A stretch of DNA of 64,000 nucleotides from Pogostemon cablin (lineage: Eukaryota > Streptophyta > Magnoliopsida > Lamiales > Lamiaceae): contig CM042996.1 in assembly GCA_023678885.1 (NCBI GenBank), positions 10,040,602-10,104,601 of the forward strand, in the 5' to 3' direction. The position numbers and the translations under genes were made by a program. Shown here in pieces: positions 1-10,616 of this stretch. The notes under the pieces were generated by a model, which worked only from the letters and a program-made list of their open reading frames with translations, made no database searches and was not told the origin of the DNA. Numbering within the stretch: position 1 is the stretch's first letter; each line of letters begins with the position of its first letter.

Positions 1-450
1 TTCCATGATTGGAGTCGAAGCTTAGCAAACCAGCAACTTTTACTGAATTGGTGGCGGCAGAGCAAGGAGCAAGGACCCCAAATCAAGTCAAGGGTGTACA
101 ACATTGAGTGAAGATCTGGCGGCGCAGCCCTGAAAGAAAAAAAAACCCAGTATGTCTCCGGCATACGCTGCAGCGGGAGTGGCCACCAACAGAAGGAATC
201 GGCGCTGCCGACGAAACTGTCAAGCTATGATTCACACAAGGCGAAGGAACGCGTCACAAGATCGCTCACCGACAGAGATATAAGCATCCAAAGCTGCAGC
301 CAATAAATCGAAACGGCAGCAAGATAGAAGACTGTCCTAGAAATTAGTCATCGCCGGAACTGGTGGAAAATCTCCGCTGCAGCTGCCGGTGGAGGAGCAA
401 CGCTTGCAGTGGTTGTGGGAGAAAGTGAAAGTGAGAAAAGATGTAGATAG
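1..450. other. GC-rich block of unknown origin
   Basis: This block is clearly richer in G+C than the AT-rich DNA after it and has many CCGG- and GCAGC-type words, but no open frame of useful length on either strand. Its texture resembles the GC-rich blocks at about 7110-7487 and 25545-26166, which lie beside LTRs. It could be the untranslated leader of an LTR retrotransposon cut by the window edge, or a fragment of a host gene 5' end. I cannot decide from the sequence. Confidence 0.3.
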
Positions 451-600
451 GAGATAGATCAGCGAAAAAAGATTGGATTAGATTTGTGACGTGGCTTTGA
501 CCTAGTGGTTTGACCCACATATTAGTATTAGATCCGGTCCTAAGAATTATAGAAAATAAGACAGCCCTATTCTAGTCTTTGTCCTTAATAAAAAATGATT

Positions 601-733
601 ACTCTTTCATCATGAATAATTTATAGTGTACATAATATTTTATAGTGAAAGTAATAACGATTTATAGCGAAAGTAATAACTATTTTAAAAAGTGAAAAAT
701 TGTGTCACGTGAAACGGTCTCACAAAATGCCTA
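601..733 (+). mobile_element. Partial M1-family MITE (right half)
   Basis: This stretch matches the right half of the complete M1 copy at 1467-1716: repeated ATTTTATAGYGAAAGTAATAA-like words, then a run ending in a degenerate GTGAAACGGTCTCAC terminus. The left terminus is missing, so the copy is truncated. Confidence 0.55.
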
Positions 734-902
734 CCAAAGATTTATATATTTATTAATAGGAAAATTTGGCACAACACATTATTGGACCAATGCAAGTTAT
801 ATCGGATCGACTCCAAGAATAAATGTGTTGTTTTTATAAATAATATATTAATTATTTTTATAATTAACCTAAAATTATACAAACTTATTATAATTAGGAT
901 AT

Positions 903-1138
903 GTCTTGCGTGAGACAGTCTTACGTGAGACCATTTTTTATTTTTTAAAATAGTTATCACTTTCTCTATAAAATGTCATTACTTTTGCTATAAAATATTA
1001 TCACTTTTTATTAAACTATAAATTGTTCATGAAATAGCGCTATCACTTTTTATTAATTTATTATTACTTTTCTTTATAAAAGTTATCACTCTCTGACCGT
1101 CTCACGTAAGGGTTTATGTGAGACGGTCTCAACAAGTC
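903..1138 (-). mobile_element. M1-family MITE, complete
   Basis: A non-autonomous element of about 236 bp. The left end has CTTGCGTGAGACAGTCT and the right end the inverse, GTGAGACGGTCTCAACAAG. The interior is a series of AGTTATCACTTT and TATAAAATGTTATCAC words with no coding potential. It is the reverse complement of the copy at 1467-1716. The ends carry near-palindromic GAGACGGTCTC/GAGACCGTCTC words. The superfamily is not clear from the ends, and I did not find a secure target duplication. Confidence 0.7.
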
Positions 1139-1156
1139 ATTGCCTTATAATTATTA

Positions 1157-1429
1157 CTCCCTCCATCCCAGGAATATATTCGCGTATTCTCTGGCACGGA
1201 GGTGGTGTGATGTAAGAAAGAGAAATAATATTTTGGGTAATTAAGTAGAATAAAGTGTATGATATAGTTGACTTTGACTAGATTGTGTGTAAAAAAAAGG
1301 TGGCATTTTTATAATATTGTAGTATTGTAAGGTTATTGATGTTGTATATTGTTTCCATTTTTAGGGAGTGAATGTATTCTTGGGACGGACCAAAATAGAA
1401 AGTGTGAATGTATTCTTGGGACGGAGGAG
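1157..1429. mobile_element. Stowaway-like MITE (Tc1/mariner type)
   Basis: The left end reads CTCCCTCCATCCCAGGAATA and the right end is its inverse (GAATGTATTCTTGGGACGGA followed by GGAG), about 25 bp of terminal inverted repeat. A TA dinucleotide flanks both sides (1155-1156 and 1430-1431). CTCCCTCCRTCCC ends with a TA target are the hallmark of plant Stowaway MITEs. There is no coding capacity. The length of 273 bp is typical. Confidence 0.88.
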
Positions 1430-1466
1430 TACTAATTATTTTTAAAATTTAAAATTTTTGGCAAAG

Positions 1467-1716
1467 ACTTGTGTGAGACCGTCTCATGTGAGACCGTCTC
1501 ATGTAAGCCCTTACGTGAGACGGTCAGAAAGTGATAAATTCTATAAAGGAAAGTGATGATAAATTAATGAAAAGTGATAATGCTATTTGATAAATAATTT
1601 ATAGTATAAATAAAAAGTGATAACATTTTATAGCGGAAGTGATAACGTTTTATAGCGAAAGTGATAACTATTTTAAAAAGTAAAAAATAGTCTCATGTGA
1701 GACGGTCTCACACAAG
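1467..1716 (+). mobile_element. M1-family MITE; insertion target of copia A-1
   Basis: The left terminus ACTTGTGTGAGACCGTCTCA is matched by its inverse at the right (GAGACGGTCTCACACAAG). The interior is made of AAAAGTGATAA-like words. The last five bases, ACAAG, are the target duplication of copia A-1 that begins at 1717. The MITE right edge therefore continues after the retrotransposon at 8854 and again after the S1 solo LTR at 10617, where the sequence resumes with CCTATCC. Confidence 0.75.
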
Positions 1717-3088
1717 TGATGGCGTTTGGATCTTTTGGTTAACGTGAACCGTTAGGGTTCTATACGTTTCTATAGTGGAAGTAAGAAAACAAGAAACGCA
1801 TTACCTTTCACAGTGTATGTTGAAGGAGAAAGATTCTCGCCGGCAGCCTGCGCAGTCTCACCGTTTAGGTCATAACTCCCTCGTCTGATCTCCGATTAGA
1901 GTGATCTATGCGCCAAAATGATCCTCTCTTCTGTGGCTTTCTATTAGTATATTGCACGTCTAGTTTTGACTTGTATAAGATTTTATAAAATTCATGGAAG
2001 TTGACGACTTGAAATAGAAAATGACCTTTCGGTTTTCTGTTGTATTCCTAAGTCACGTATCGACGTTGTGTGGGCAACGATCTCCGAGATGAACTCAATC
2101 TATAGTCAATCTTTCTCTCACAGTTTTTGTCATGTGTGTTAAGATATTCGGATTGCTGAGATTGACTATTATATAGTAGGCTACAACAGGGATCAGGAGG
2201 AGAAATTAGGGTTTGGGCCTCTCATTGGGCTGCATCCAAGTTTAGCCCAAAACTTATACTTAAATCCAATAATAATAAATTATTGCACTAAAGAAATATT
2301 ATTGCACTGTCACCCTAATCCCAAATTATGTTTATGAGCTCCTTCTTATTATGAGCCCGTTAATCTCTCCGTGTTTAAGATTCAATGTCCATTAACTAAT
2401 TAAGTTACTGACAACTTCATTAATTAATATATTTACTGAGAGTAGTACCACTCACCCTTATTATCATGCCGGAATAAATCCACTTGCAGGGTTTACATGA
2501 TAATCCTTATGAGCTCCTCAAGGGGACATCATCAACCAATTCTGTTAGGACACGGATTCCTTCTACAATCAACAGCACACCATAAAGACAACATCGTCTC
2601 CTAACTCACCGAGCATATTGATTTAACTATTAAATCTCACTCATTGATGAATTAAAGAAATAAATACTGGCTTACGTGTCGAGGTTATTATATAGGGATT
2701 AAGAGGACAAACTTCCATAGTAACTGAGATCTAGTTCTATTATATAGTCAGTATAAACCGAACGATCTCAACAGCGGTCCTATTCAATACACACAAAGCG
2801 CACTAGTGTAATTTTATAGTCAAGACCGACTAATGACAAATCACACTACAACCATACCGATAGATAGTCCCTTTTGTCTCGCTTGTGAATATTTGTTTAT
2901 ACTTTATAAGGAGCCGATAATATGATCTTACGTGTGACGCCGCACACCACATTATCTACAATATAAAATAAATAGATTTTTACAAGATTAAATAACTATG
3001 CAAAACGTTTGATCACATGATTCTCATTCCAAATATTGTCAAAGCATTGTTCATACAAAAAACTAGACTTTTAGTATACAATCCAACA
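1717..3088 (-). repeat. 3' LTR of copia A-1
   Basis: A long terminal repeat of 1372 bp, TG at the left and CA at the right. It shares nearly its whole length with 7488-8853 and 48588-49971, including the shared start near GGATCTTTTGRTTAACGTGA and the shared end TAGTATACAATCCAACA. It lies next to the polypurine tract, so it is the 3' LTR of a minus-strand element. Confidence 0.85.
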
Positions 3089-3106
3089 ATCTCCCACTTA
3101 TACTAA
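3089..3106 (-). other. Polypurine tract of copia A-1
   Basis: Read on the minus strand, AGTATAAGTGGGAGATT ends directly against the LTR start TGTTGG. AAGTGGGAGATT is the usual plus-strand priming tract of plant copia elements. The same site is present at 49972-49988 in copia A-2. Confidence 0.75.
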
Positions 3107-3251
3107 AAAACTATGCTACCATATTCGTTGCCAAACATCAGATTACCACTCCCATTACATGACCATCAAAAGCTCTCGCCTTGAGGTCTTTGTAAAGGGA
3201 CTTACCAGGTTGTCATCCGATGCAATCTAGGCGACAACAACCTTCCCCTCA

Positions 3252-3500
3252 TCATGCGATTCCTCGTATCAGGTAGTACTTGCTTTCAATGTGTTTAATT
3301 GCCTTATAGACTCGTGATTTCTTCAAGTTTTCTACTGCACCATTATTATCACAATAAATTTTGATGACCTTGGGCAAACTCAGAATCACATCTAAGTTCA
3401 TTACGATGTCTCTAGAACCATACAGATACTTTGGCTGCCACAAGGATCCAATATTATCATTTTTCCATGATGGAGTCCGAAATATATTTCTATACGACAC
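3252..3500 (-). pseudogene. copia RNase H remnant (A-1)
   Basis: An 82-residue minus-strand frame carries the copia RNase H signature: a YCDNNGAV motif, then a KHIESKYYLIR-like stretch that matches the family pattern of a CDN(N/S)-A core followed by K-HI-(R/K)YH-(I/L)R. It lies just upstream of the polypurine tract, as expected at the end of pol. The N-terminal half of the domain is not in frame. It would degrade the RNA strand of the replication hybrid in an intact element; here it is a decayed fragment. Confidence 0.75.
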
Positions 3501-3846
3501 TCCTCGATACTATGAATCTACTTCCATTAAACACATAACCTTGAGGTGGATTTACTGCTGTCCCCATGATTTGAAAATCTGAATCAAAGTAACCATCAAG
3601 AAGTAATGAATTATACCGGCAAGCTTACATATAATTTTTAGTCCTCTTCAGACACTTCAAATATGTCTTACCATAATTCAATATTCTTATTCCGGGTTAC
3701 CTTGATACTCACTGACTATGTCATTGGCAATACAGATATCCAATCTCGTGCATAGTATTCCATAGATTAAGCTTCCTTATTGCCGAAGCATAGGGAACCG
3801 CCTTTATCTATTTTATCTACTTTTGTATCTTAAGACACAAATTCTT

Positions 3847-4300
3847 TTAGATAAAATCACATGCTAAAACGAGTGAGGATATATCCTTTCTTGTGATCCT
3901 TATTACCAAGATCGTAAGAATATATTTTGCTTCTCTGAAGTCCTTCATTATATATTGCTTTAGTAACCATACCCATACGCCCGAAAATACTCTTTCATTG
4001 TCTCCAATGAGCAAGATATCATCTACGTACATATAAGAAGTACCACCACGTTTTCGTCACTCTTTTCAATACACAAGGCCCATCTGAGCATTGATCTAAT
4101 CCATATTACTGGATTTCCTAATCAAAATGAATGTTCCATAATATTGAAGCTTGCTTTAGTCCATCGATGGACACTTGTAAGCTTACACTCCAAATGCTCT
4201 TAGCTCTTTGTAATGGATCACCCTGGTTGCTGCACATAGATGTTTTCCTCAAGACTTCCAATCAGGATAGCTGTCTTGACATCTATTTGCTTTACCTAAT
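3847..4300 (-). pseudogene. copia reverse transcriptase remnant (A-1)
   Basis: The catalytic segment reads MYVDDILLIG at about 4003-4032, followed by a KQYIMKDFREAKYIL stretch that corresponds to the family's K-F-MKDLGEA-YILG. About 100-270 bp upstream on the minus strand (4130-4300), in a shifted frame, is VKQIDVKTA and LEENIYVQQPG, the region of the first catalytic Asp. Stops and frame changes separate the pieces. In a live element this polymerase copies the RNA genome in cytoplasmic particles. Confidence 0.75.
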
Positions 4301-4560
4301 ATTTAATATGAGCATCAATAAATAAAAGAATTTGGATCGACATAATGTGATCGATCCTCTTTTAATTTTGTAGAGTCAAACATCCAATGACTTTTACACC
4401 ATTTAGTGGTTCTACAAGCTTCCAGATTTGATTCATAATCCATTGCAACTTACTAAGATTTCGCAGTTCGATCTTGTAGTGCTTCGTCGTGTCCATGAGC
4501 AGATTTCATATTTATTAGGGACCAAGTCTCACGACTCTCCCAAAACATAAATCTTTTCGG

Positions 4561-5320
4561 TTGTCAAACAACCCTCCCACTATGACAAGGCACTACATGC
4601 AATTTTGTATCAGACGTGACACGCGATGCAGTTTACTTGTGGTATATCCTCTTGTATTCTTGGGACTAAAATTTGTGTTTCCCTTCTCACACCTTTTTAG
4701 AACATTTTATACATTAGTCCTTCTCCAAAAATCTAATGTTCGTGTTAACAATCACTTTCTGATCTTTTTGAACTATTAAATAGATCACCCTTTATTTTTT
4801 TAGGATATCCCACAAACATCAATTTGACATGTTGTTTCTAGGGCTTACCCATAAAATGAACTTTGTAATTTCAAATAATTCATCATCTATCTAACCATTA
4901 CCATAAGAGACTTGTTCCTTCTCTCCGCCACACCATTCAACTGGGGTTGGTGAAATTAACTTGGGATTTAATCCCAACCTCTGATTAATAACTCCTAACT
5001 ATCCTAAGAGGTTTTTGCCACCACGATTTAAATCGTAATAACTTGATATATTTTCCATGATGCTTCACTACATCAGTCATGTACTTCTTAAATTAATCAT
5101 AGTACTCAGACTTGCAATGCATCAAATAAATATATCTTGTTTCTAGAATAATTATCAAATAAAATGACGAATATTCATAACCACCTCTCGCCGGGATAAT
5201 CTTAGGATCGCTTAAATCAGAATGAACCATTTTTAACATATCTTTTCATGGCTCTATACATCTTTCCTTGAAAAGGTAATTAATCATATTCACTTCTAAG
5301 TAAGACTCACTTTCGAATTG
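4561..5320 (-). pseudogene. Decayed copia integrase region (A-1)
   Basis: The position between the RT and protease remnants is where copia integrase belongs. Around 4917-4950 the minus strand encodes a degenerate form of the TPQLNGVAERRN motif that surrounds the catalytic Glu. The flanking DNA has no open frame of note. The corresponding stretch of A-2 is about 57000-57700, with the same decayed motif near 57610. The assignment rests mainly on order and on this one motif. Confidence 0.45.
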
Positions 5321-5527
5321 TACTTAAGTAAAATGATCTAGTCTTAGATGCCAAAAGTATGTTAAGTTCATCTCCGAAGGTTCCTTTCTCTTATAAGGAT
5401 TAGAAGACGCATTATGAATTACTATTCGTTGCACCGTGGGATAAACATGATTTAAGAGTTTATAAATTGTCCACCAACGTATAAGAACAGATTATAGCTT
5501 CATCCTTCATTATAATGATCATGTAAT

Positions 5528-5773
5528 TTAAATGAAATAGAGTATCCAACCGTAAATGCATAGAAACCAAAATGAAATTCTTTCTATATAACGTACGTAT
5601 TTACAATTTCTCTTAATCAAATGTTTATTCCTATCAAAAGATAAACAAACAACTCTCAGTGCAACAGCCACTACTCTTGTAGTTTTACCCATGTACTTAG
5701 TGATCTCATCATCACTTAGTTGCAGACTAGTGATTTCTGTATTTACAAACAACGCGTCATTAAACGCCATCAC
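5528..5773 (-). pseudogene. copia protease-to-GAG-pre-integrase remnant (A-1)
   Basis: An 81-residue minus-strand frame contains a series (VNTEITSLQLSDDEITKYMG, then RVVAVALRVVCLSF, then a RNC-YVR-I-R stretch) that fits the linker between copia protease and the integrase zinc domain, where the family shows G-LSF-L-L-NCLYVP-IRRNL(I/V)SV. The protease DSGA motif itself is not in frame here. Confidence 0.5.
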
Positions 5774-7110
5774 TAATCACGCTTCAACAACTAGTGAATA
5801 AGATACTATCCTTGTTCACCTCTTAATGAAATTAGTTTTCCTTCGCCACACGTTTTGTCAAAAATTTCCCACCATATATAACTTATTGTGATTCAGGTGA
5901 AACTTTCTCAAAACGTTTAGGCAAACTATGAAAAATAAATTGAGCTAGGTTTTCCCTTCAATTTCTATTACAAGTATTTCCAATTCATTCATCAAGTTAA
6001 CCATGACCTCTTGCCTTTCTAACTTCCTCAAGTATCTGAAGAGTTTCATGAGACCATCATATTTCTATGAACCTCTCACCTCTTCACTAAAGATTTAAAT
6101 AGGCATCAGAAGGCATCCTTTGTGAGAACACATGTTTTAATTTTCTTAGGCAGTAAGAATTAAATTCAAGATTCTTTTCTAATCATTTAATTTTTGACCA
6201 GTAAATTTTATTTCTTTAAGTAAATCAATAAGTGAAATAAACTATTCGAAAATTCAGAGAATCAAGTAAATTAATACGATGATCAAACTCTTCGATTTTA
6301 AATTTTATATTGATTCCCTCAATAAATAATATAAAATAAATTCACCGACATTTCAAGCACCGTGAATTTGCATTCCATGTTAGTGTGGACGTATACAAAC
6401 CCAAATATTCGCAAGAGAAAGTTTTACCCATTAATTCCATACATCATAATTAACCTTATGACTCAATGATTAATAGTCGGTTGTCCTTTAGCTATGCAAT
6501 TTAATAGCAGTGACTCCGTTGGGGAGGATACATATTAATTGCACCTAAGTGTATACCATTATTTGATATTAAGTACGTAACCCAAGTTTGTGTGTCTTAC
6601 CGTTGGAGAAGGCCACACGCCCTCAAATAATTTCCAATAATCATCAATTATTAATTTGTACCAGTGATCCGCAAATAAAACTCATCCGTTGGGGAGGAAG
6701 GCATTATAGTCGACTCATAAGCTTACTTGCATCACATTACAAATAATAATTATTTAATAAAATTTATTTCAGTGATCCACAAGTAAAATTCATCCGTTGG
6801 GGAGAAAGACATTAAAACCGACTCATAAGCTTACTTCCATCACTTAATAAATCAACAATGGAGGCCGAGGGATCATGACCAATCCCTCTCCTACTTAGTT
6901 ATTTAACAAGAGGGTTTTTGCATGCATACAATATAACAGATATAATAATACAAATAAACATGCTATTATTACGGCAAATAAGACAGTAAATCAAATAGCA
7001 TATCCAATCCAAATATATAATAATAATTGATAAATAAACAATTATATCAATTATATATAAGTAAATAAAAAAATAATAAGAAGGAGTTGACTCAGTCAAC
7101 ACTCCAACCA
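5774..7110 (-). pseudogene. Degenerate gag/5' region of copia A-1
   Basis: This AT-rich stretch lies where gag should be. No zinc knuckle or UBN2-type block is legible. It contains four short related words (TCCGTTGGGGAG or CCGTTGGAGAAG) between about 6510 and 6810, spaced 90-170 bp apart and each followed by a CATTA/GTATA-type stretch, which looks like a small degenerate tandem repeat. I see no intact frame. Confidence 0.35.
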
Positions 7111-7487
7111 ACTAATTAGGTGATTTGCACGTGAAGTAAGTTTTCTTGTTCACCAAGCCAACCACCTAGAAACATCCGCCTGTCCCGATGCCACAAAAGC
7201 CTTGAGTCTTATCATCTGCCAAAAAATAGCAGCTCGCTGGAACACCGCTGCTCAGTCTCTGGCAATAGCTACCAGAAACGCACGACTACTCTCAGCCATC
7301 TCCAGCCAGCCTCCATCCTCACGGCTTCACATCCAACACCGGCGGCCCTACTTTCGTGACTGCCCACCGAAAAAAACAGTCGAACTCTCAGCTTGTGCCG
7401 GAAGCCATTGTTGGCAGAGATGCCGGCAGTGGACAACACAATCATTCTGACATAGTTTCGGTGCAAGGCTGTGTATTTTTCTGGCGA
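7111..7487 (-). other. GC-rich leader of copia A-1
   Basis: A GC-rich block sits directly inside the 5' LTR, where the untranslated leader and primer site should be. The sequence next to the LTR on the minus strand reads TCGCCAGAAAAATACAC, not the usual TGGTATCAGAGC. Several overlapping short frames exist on both strands, but none resembles a known protein. It may be a divergent leader or DNA acquired by the element. Confidence 0.4.
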
Positions 7488-8853
7488 TGATAATGTGGAT
7501 CTTTTGATTAACGTGAACCGTTAGGGTTCCATGCAATTCTACAGCAGTGGAAGCATAAATGTATAATCGAATTACCTTTCACCAGGGTTGATGTAGAGAT
7601 TGAATTCTCGTCGTTAGCCTGTGCAGTCTCACCATTTAGGTCATAACTCCCTTGTCTGATCTCCGATTTGAGTGATCTACGCGCCAAAAGGATCCTCTCT
7701 TCCATGGCTTTCCATTACTATATACGTCCAGTTTGGACTTCTACAAGATTTTATAAAATTTGTGGAAGTTGACGGCTTGAAACAGCAAACGACCTTCCGG
7801 TCTTCTGTTGTATTCCTAAGCCACGTCTCGACGTTGTGTGGGCAACGATCTATGAGACGAACTTAATCTGCAGTCAATCTTTCTCTCACAGTTTTTGTCA
7901 TGTGTGTTAAGATATCCGGACTGCTGAGATTGACTATTATATAGGCTAAAATAGGGACCAGGAGGAGAAATTAGGGTTTGGGCCTCCCATTGGACTTAAG
8001 CATCCAAGTTTAGCCCAAAACTTATACTTAAGTCCAGTAATAATAAATCATTCAACTAAAGAAATATTATTGCACTGCCACCCTAATCCCAAATTACGTT
8101 TATAGGCTCCTTCTTATTATGAGTCAGTTAATCTCCCCGTGTTTAAGATTCAATGCTCATTAATTAATTAAGTTACTGACAACTTTATTAGTTAATATAT
8201 TTACCGAGAGTAGTACCACTCAATCTTATTATCATGACGGAATAAATCCACTTGCAGGGTTTACATGATAATCCTTATGAGCTCCTCAAGAGGACATCAA
8301 TAACTAATTCCGTTAGGACACGGATTCCTTCTACAATCAACATCACACCATAGAGACAGCACCATCTCCTAACTCACCGAGCATATTGATTTAACTATTA
8401 AATCTCACCCATTGATGAATTAAAGAAATAAATACTGGCTTACGTGTCGAGGTTATTATATAGGGATTAAGAGGACGAACTTCCATAATACGATCTAGTT
8501 CTATTATATAGTCAGTATAAACGGAACGATCTCAACAGCGGTCCTATTCAATACACACAAAGCGCACTAGTGCATTTTTATAATCAAGACCGACTAATGT
8601 CAAATCACACTACAACCATACCGATAGATAGTCCCCTTCTATCTCGGTTGTGAATTTCTATTTATACTTTATAAGGAGCCGATAATATGATCTTACATGT
8701 AAAGCCACACACTACATTATCTACAGTATAAAGTAAATGGACTTTTGCAAGATTAAATAACTATGCAAAACGTTTGATCACATGATTCTCATTCCAAATA
8801 TTGTCAAAGCATTTTTCATACAATAAGCTAGACTTTTAGTGTGCAATCCAACA
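7488..8853 (-). repeat. 5' LTR of copia A-1
   Basis: A repeat of 1366 bp that matches 1717-3088 nearly end to end with small indels. It begins TGATAATGTGGATCTTTTGA and ends GTGCAATCCAACA. It is followed by the second ACAAG target duplication at 8854-8858. The two LTRs differ at several visible positions, which suggests an old insertion. Confidence 0.82.
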
Positions 8854-9404
8854 ACAAGACCTATTGATTATCGTGAAAATTTAGTAGATTTTAGAGTCGT
8901 GTTCATGTGATTTTTGCGTGTTTTTATATTATTTTTAGTATTTTATTCTTTATTTTTGTTGTTTTTATTTTTGGAGTAAAGTGTGTGAATCATGCTATTT
9001 TTCATGAAGGAATGAGTTGTATTTGAACAAAAATAAGAAGAATGAGGAAGCGGAATTAATCGGGGCGAAAAGGAGAAAAAAAGGTAGCAGCTTTAAAGAC
9101 AACAGTTTTGGAATAGGTCTACGACAACAATTTTTCAGAGTGTTGAGAAAAGATGACATACACAACAACTGAAAACGTTGTCTATTAAGGCCTCGAATTG
9201 TTGTCGTAGGTGCGAAGTAGAGTTTGAAAATTTTTGAATCGGTAGGAGAAGCTCGATCGAATTTCTCTCCTCAAATTTTGAATCGGTTAGAGAAGCTCGA
9301 TCGACTTTCTCTATCCTTGGTCGAATTTTTGGGCCCAACAGGGGATCAATCCCCTACTTCGCGCTCACGGAGGGCTCTCCTTTAATAAAAAAGGAAATCT
9401 GCGG

Positions 9405-9475
9405 AAGCTGGGAATCTAACACGAGATCTCGCGCATGCATTAGGGTGCCTCCAACCGCTTGGCCACTGCCGGTTT
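9405..9475 (-). other. tRNA-like sequence inside S1 LTR (1)
   Basis: On the minus strand the words TGGCCAAGCGGTTGG and, about 45 bases on, TGTTAGATTCCC resemble a polymerase III A box and a decayed B box of a Leu/Ser-type tRNA. I could not form a complete cloverleaf, and the B box lacks the invariant GTTCGA. It is most likely a tRNA-derived relic, not a gene. Confidence 0.3.
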
Positions 9476-9545
9476 GTAGCCATGATCCGTATAGAAATTA
9501 TATTAAACTGTTTGATCCTGATTCAAATTTAAATAAAAAAGTGTG

Positions 9546-9632
9546 CTGGGCAAAACTCGATACCTCGACCTCATTATCGAATGCGCGCAAGGGGCGCGTC
9601 CGCAACCACTGGACCAAGACCGGTTCTTGTTC
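9546..9632 (-). other. tRNA-like sequence inside S1 LTR (2)
   Basis: The minus strand has TGGTCCAGTGGTT followed downstream by GAGGTATCGAGTTTTGCC, again in A-box/B-box order. It lies 140 bases from a similar relic and is absent from the second S1 copy at 37555-39097. The same caveats apply. Confidence 0.3.
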
Positions 9633-10099
9633 TTAAACCGTACGGAATTCTTGTTGAACCCGGTTCCTGGAATCGAATTTTATAAAAAAAAGGCTCATTT
9701 TCTCCACTTAAGCTCATTTCTCCATTTAAGCCCATTAACCAAGTTTTGCCCTAATCCTCCACACATATAAATACCCTCATTCTCATAATTTGAGAGCTCC
9801 CATTCCATTCCCAATTTTTGGAGGCCACACACCACATTTTCACATACACTCCTCTCCATTCATCCATTCTTCATTTCATTCACCCATTCCACTTGGTTTC
9901 TTCAAAATCCATCATTCGTTCCATCCATCCACCAATCTTAAAAGATAAAATCAAACAAGAAGTGAAGATTTGAGCATGTTGAAGGGAGAGTTTTCCAAGT
10001 TTGAAAGGGAGGCTTCTCAACCTTTAATTTGTGATTTTCTTCATTATTTAGCTCAAATGGAGCAAGTCATGGATTGTATTGTTTTTGCAATGAATTATA

Positions 10100-10128
10100 G
10101 TGGCTAGTCCTCATGTGAGGCTAGCCAC
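10100..10128. other. Perfect-stem hairpin conserved in S1 LTRs
   Basis: GTGGCTAG and CTAGCCAC pair as an 8-bp perfect stem, extended inward by CCTCA/TGAGG around a short loop. The second S1 copy keeps the inner stem at 38287-38314 but has lost part of the outer arm. It could be a structured element of the LTR transcript. Confidence 0.5.
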
Positions 10129-10616
10129 AAGATGGATTGAGACTATTCTAAATATGTCGGATTTTTAATGGTTTAATTGAATTGATTTTGAAATTTATCT
10201 CGTGATCTATGATTACTTGATTCATGTTATGAATTGTGTGATTAAATTCTCTATTCATAGTGTTAGGATGGTCATTCCAATATTATGTTTAGGGTTTTAA
10301 GTGAATCATTTTATGATCTAGGTCTTGATTGTGGTTAAGCCTTGCATACTTCTTAGATTGATCACCATCACCCATCATCCATCTCATATATACATTTTCT
10401 ATCTTGAATTGCTTTCTTAGTTGATAGTTTGTAGTGTAATTAAACAATCCTTTTATTGATTAGTCCTTCTAGAGTAAAACATCTTTCAAATACGGATACA
10501 TACACTTTCTCCCTTGGGTTCGATATTATAAATTTTGCACTTGGTCACCACGTGTACACACAACGATAGATTACGCTTACTCTTATCAATTTGTCCCAAA
10601 ATTGAGGCTAAGTTCA

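Larger units (their letters stand above)
1717..8853 (-). mobile_element. Complete but dead Ty1/copia element (copia A-1)
   Basis: An LTR retrotransposon of about 7.1 kb on the minus strand. It has two similar LTRs (1717-3088 and 7488-8853) and a perfect 5-bp target duplication ACAAG (1712-1716 and 8854-8858). The domain order on the minus strand is protease/GAG-pre-integrase, integrase, reverse transcriptase, RNase H, polypurine tract, 3' LTR; integrase before RT identifies copia. All coding domains are broken by stops and frameshifts. A related copy, A-2, lies at 48588-57945. No usual initiator-Met primer site is seen next to the 5' LTR. Confidence 0.85.
8865..10616. mobile_element. Solo LTR, family S1, copy 1
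   Basis: A 1752-bp segment that begins TG and ends CA and is flanked by a perfect 5-bp duplication CCTAT (8860-8864 and 10617-10621). Its last 200 bp (ending CTAAGTTCA) and its middle match the copy at 37555-39097, which has its own duplication. No internal retroelement sequence follows on either side, so it is a solo LTR left by LTR-LTR recombination. It contains repeated AAGCTCGATCGA words near 9245-9305, a tRNA-like pair on the minus strand and a conserved hairpin at 10100. Confidence 0.85.

Noticed and set aside
7202..7536. Frames on both strands in the copia A-1 leader
   Set aside because: Opposite-strand overlapping frames in GC-rich DNA; no similarity to gag or to any domain I know.
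9363..9632. Functional tRNA genes
   Set aside because: B boxes lack the invariant bases and I could not build acceptor and anticodon stems.
9445..9770. Two plus-strand frames of 63 and 75 codons
   Set aside because: They lie inside the S1 solo LTR and overlap the tRNA-like stretches; the second S1 copy lacks them.
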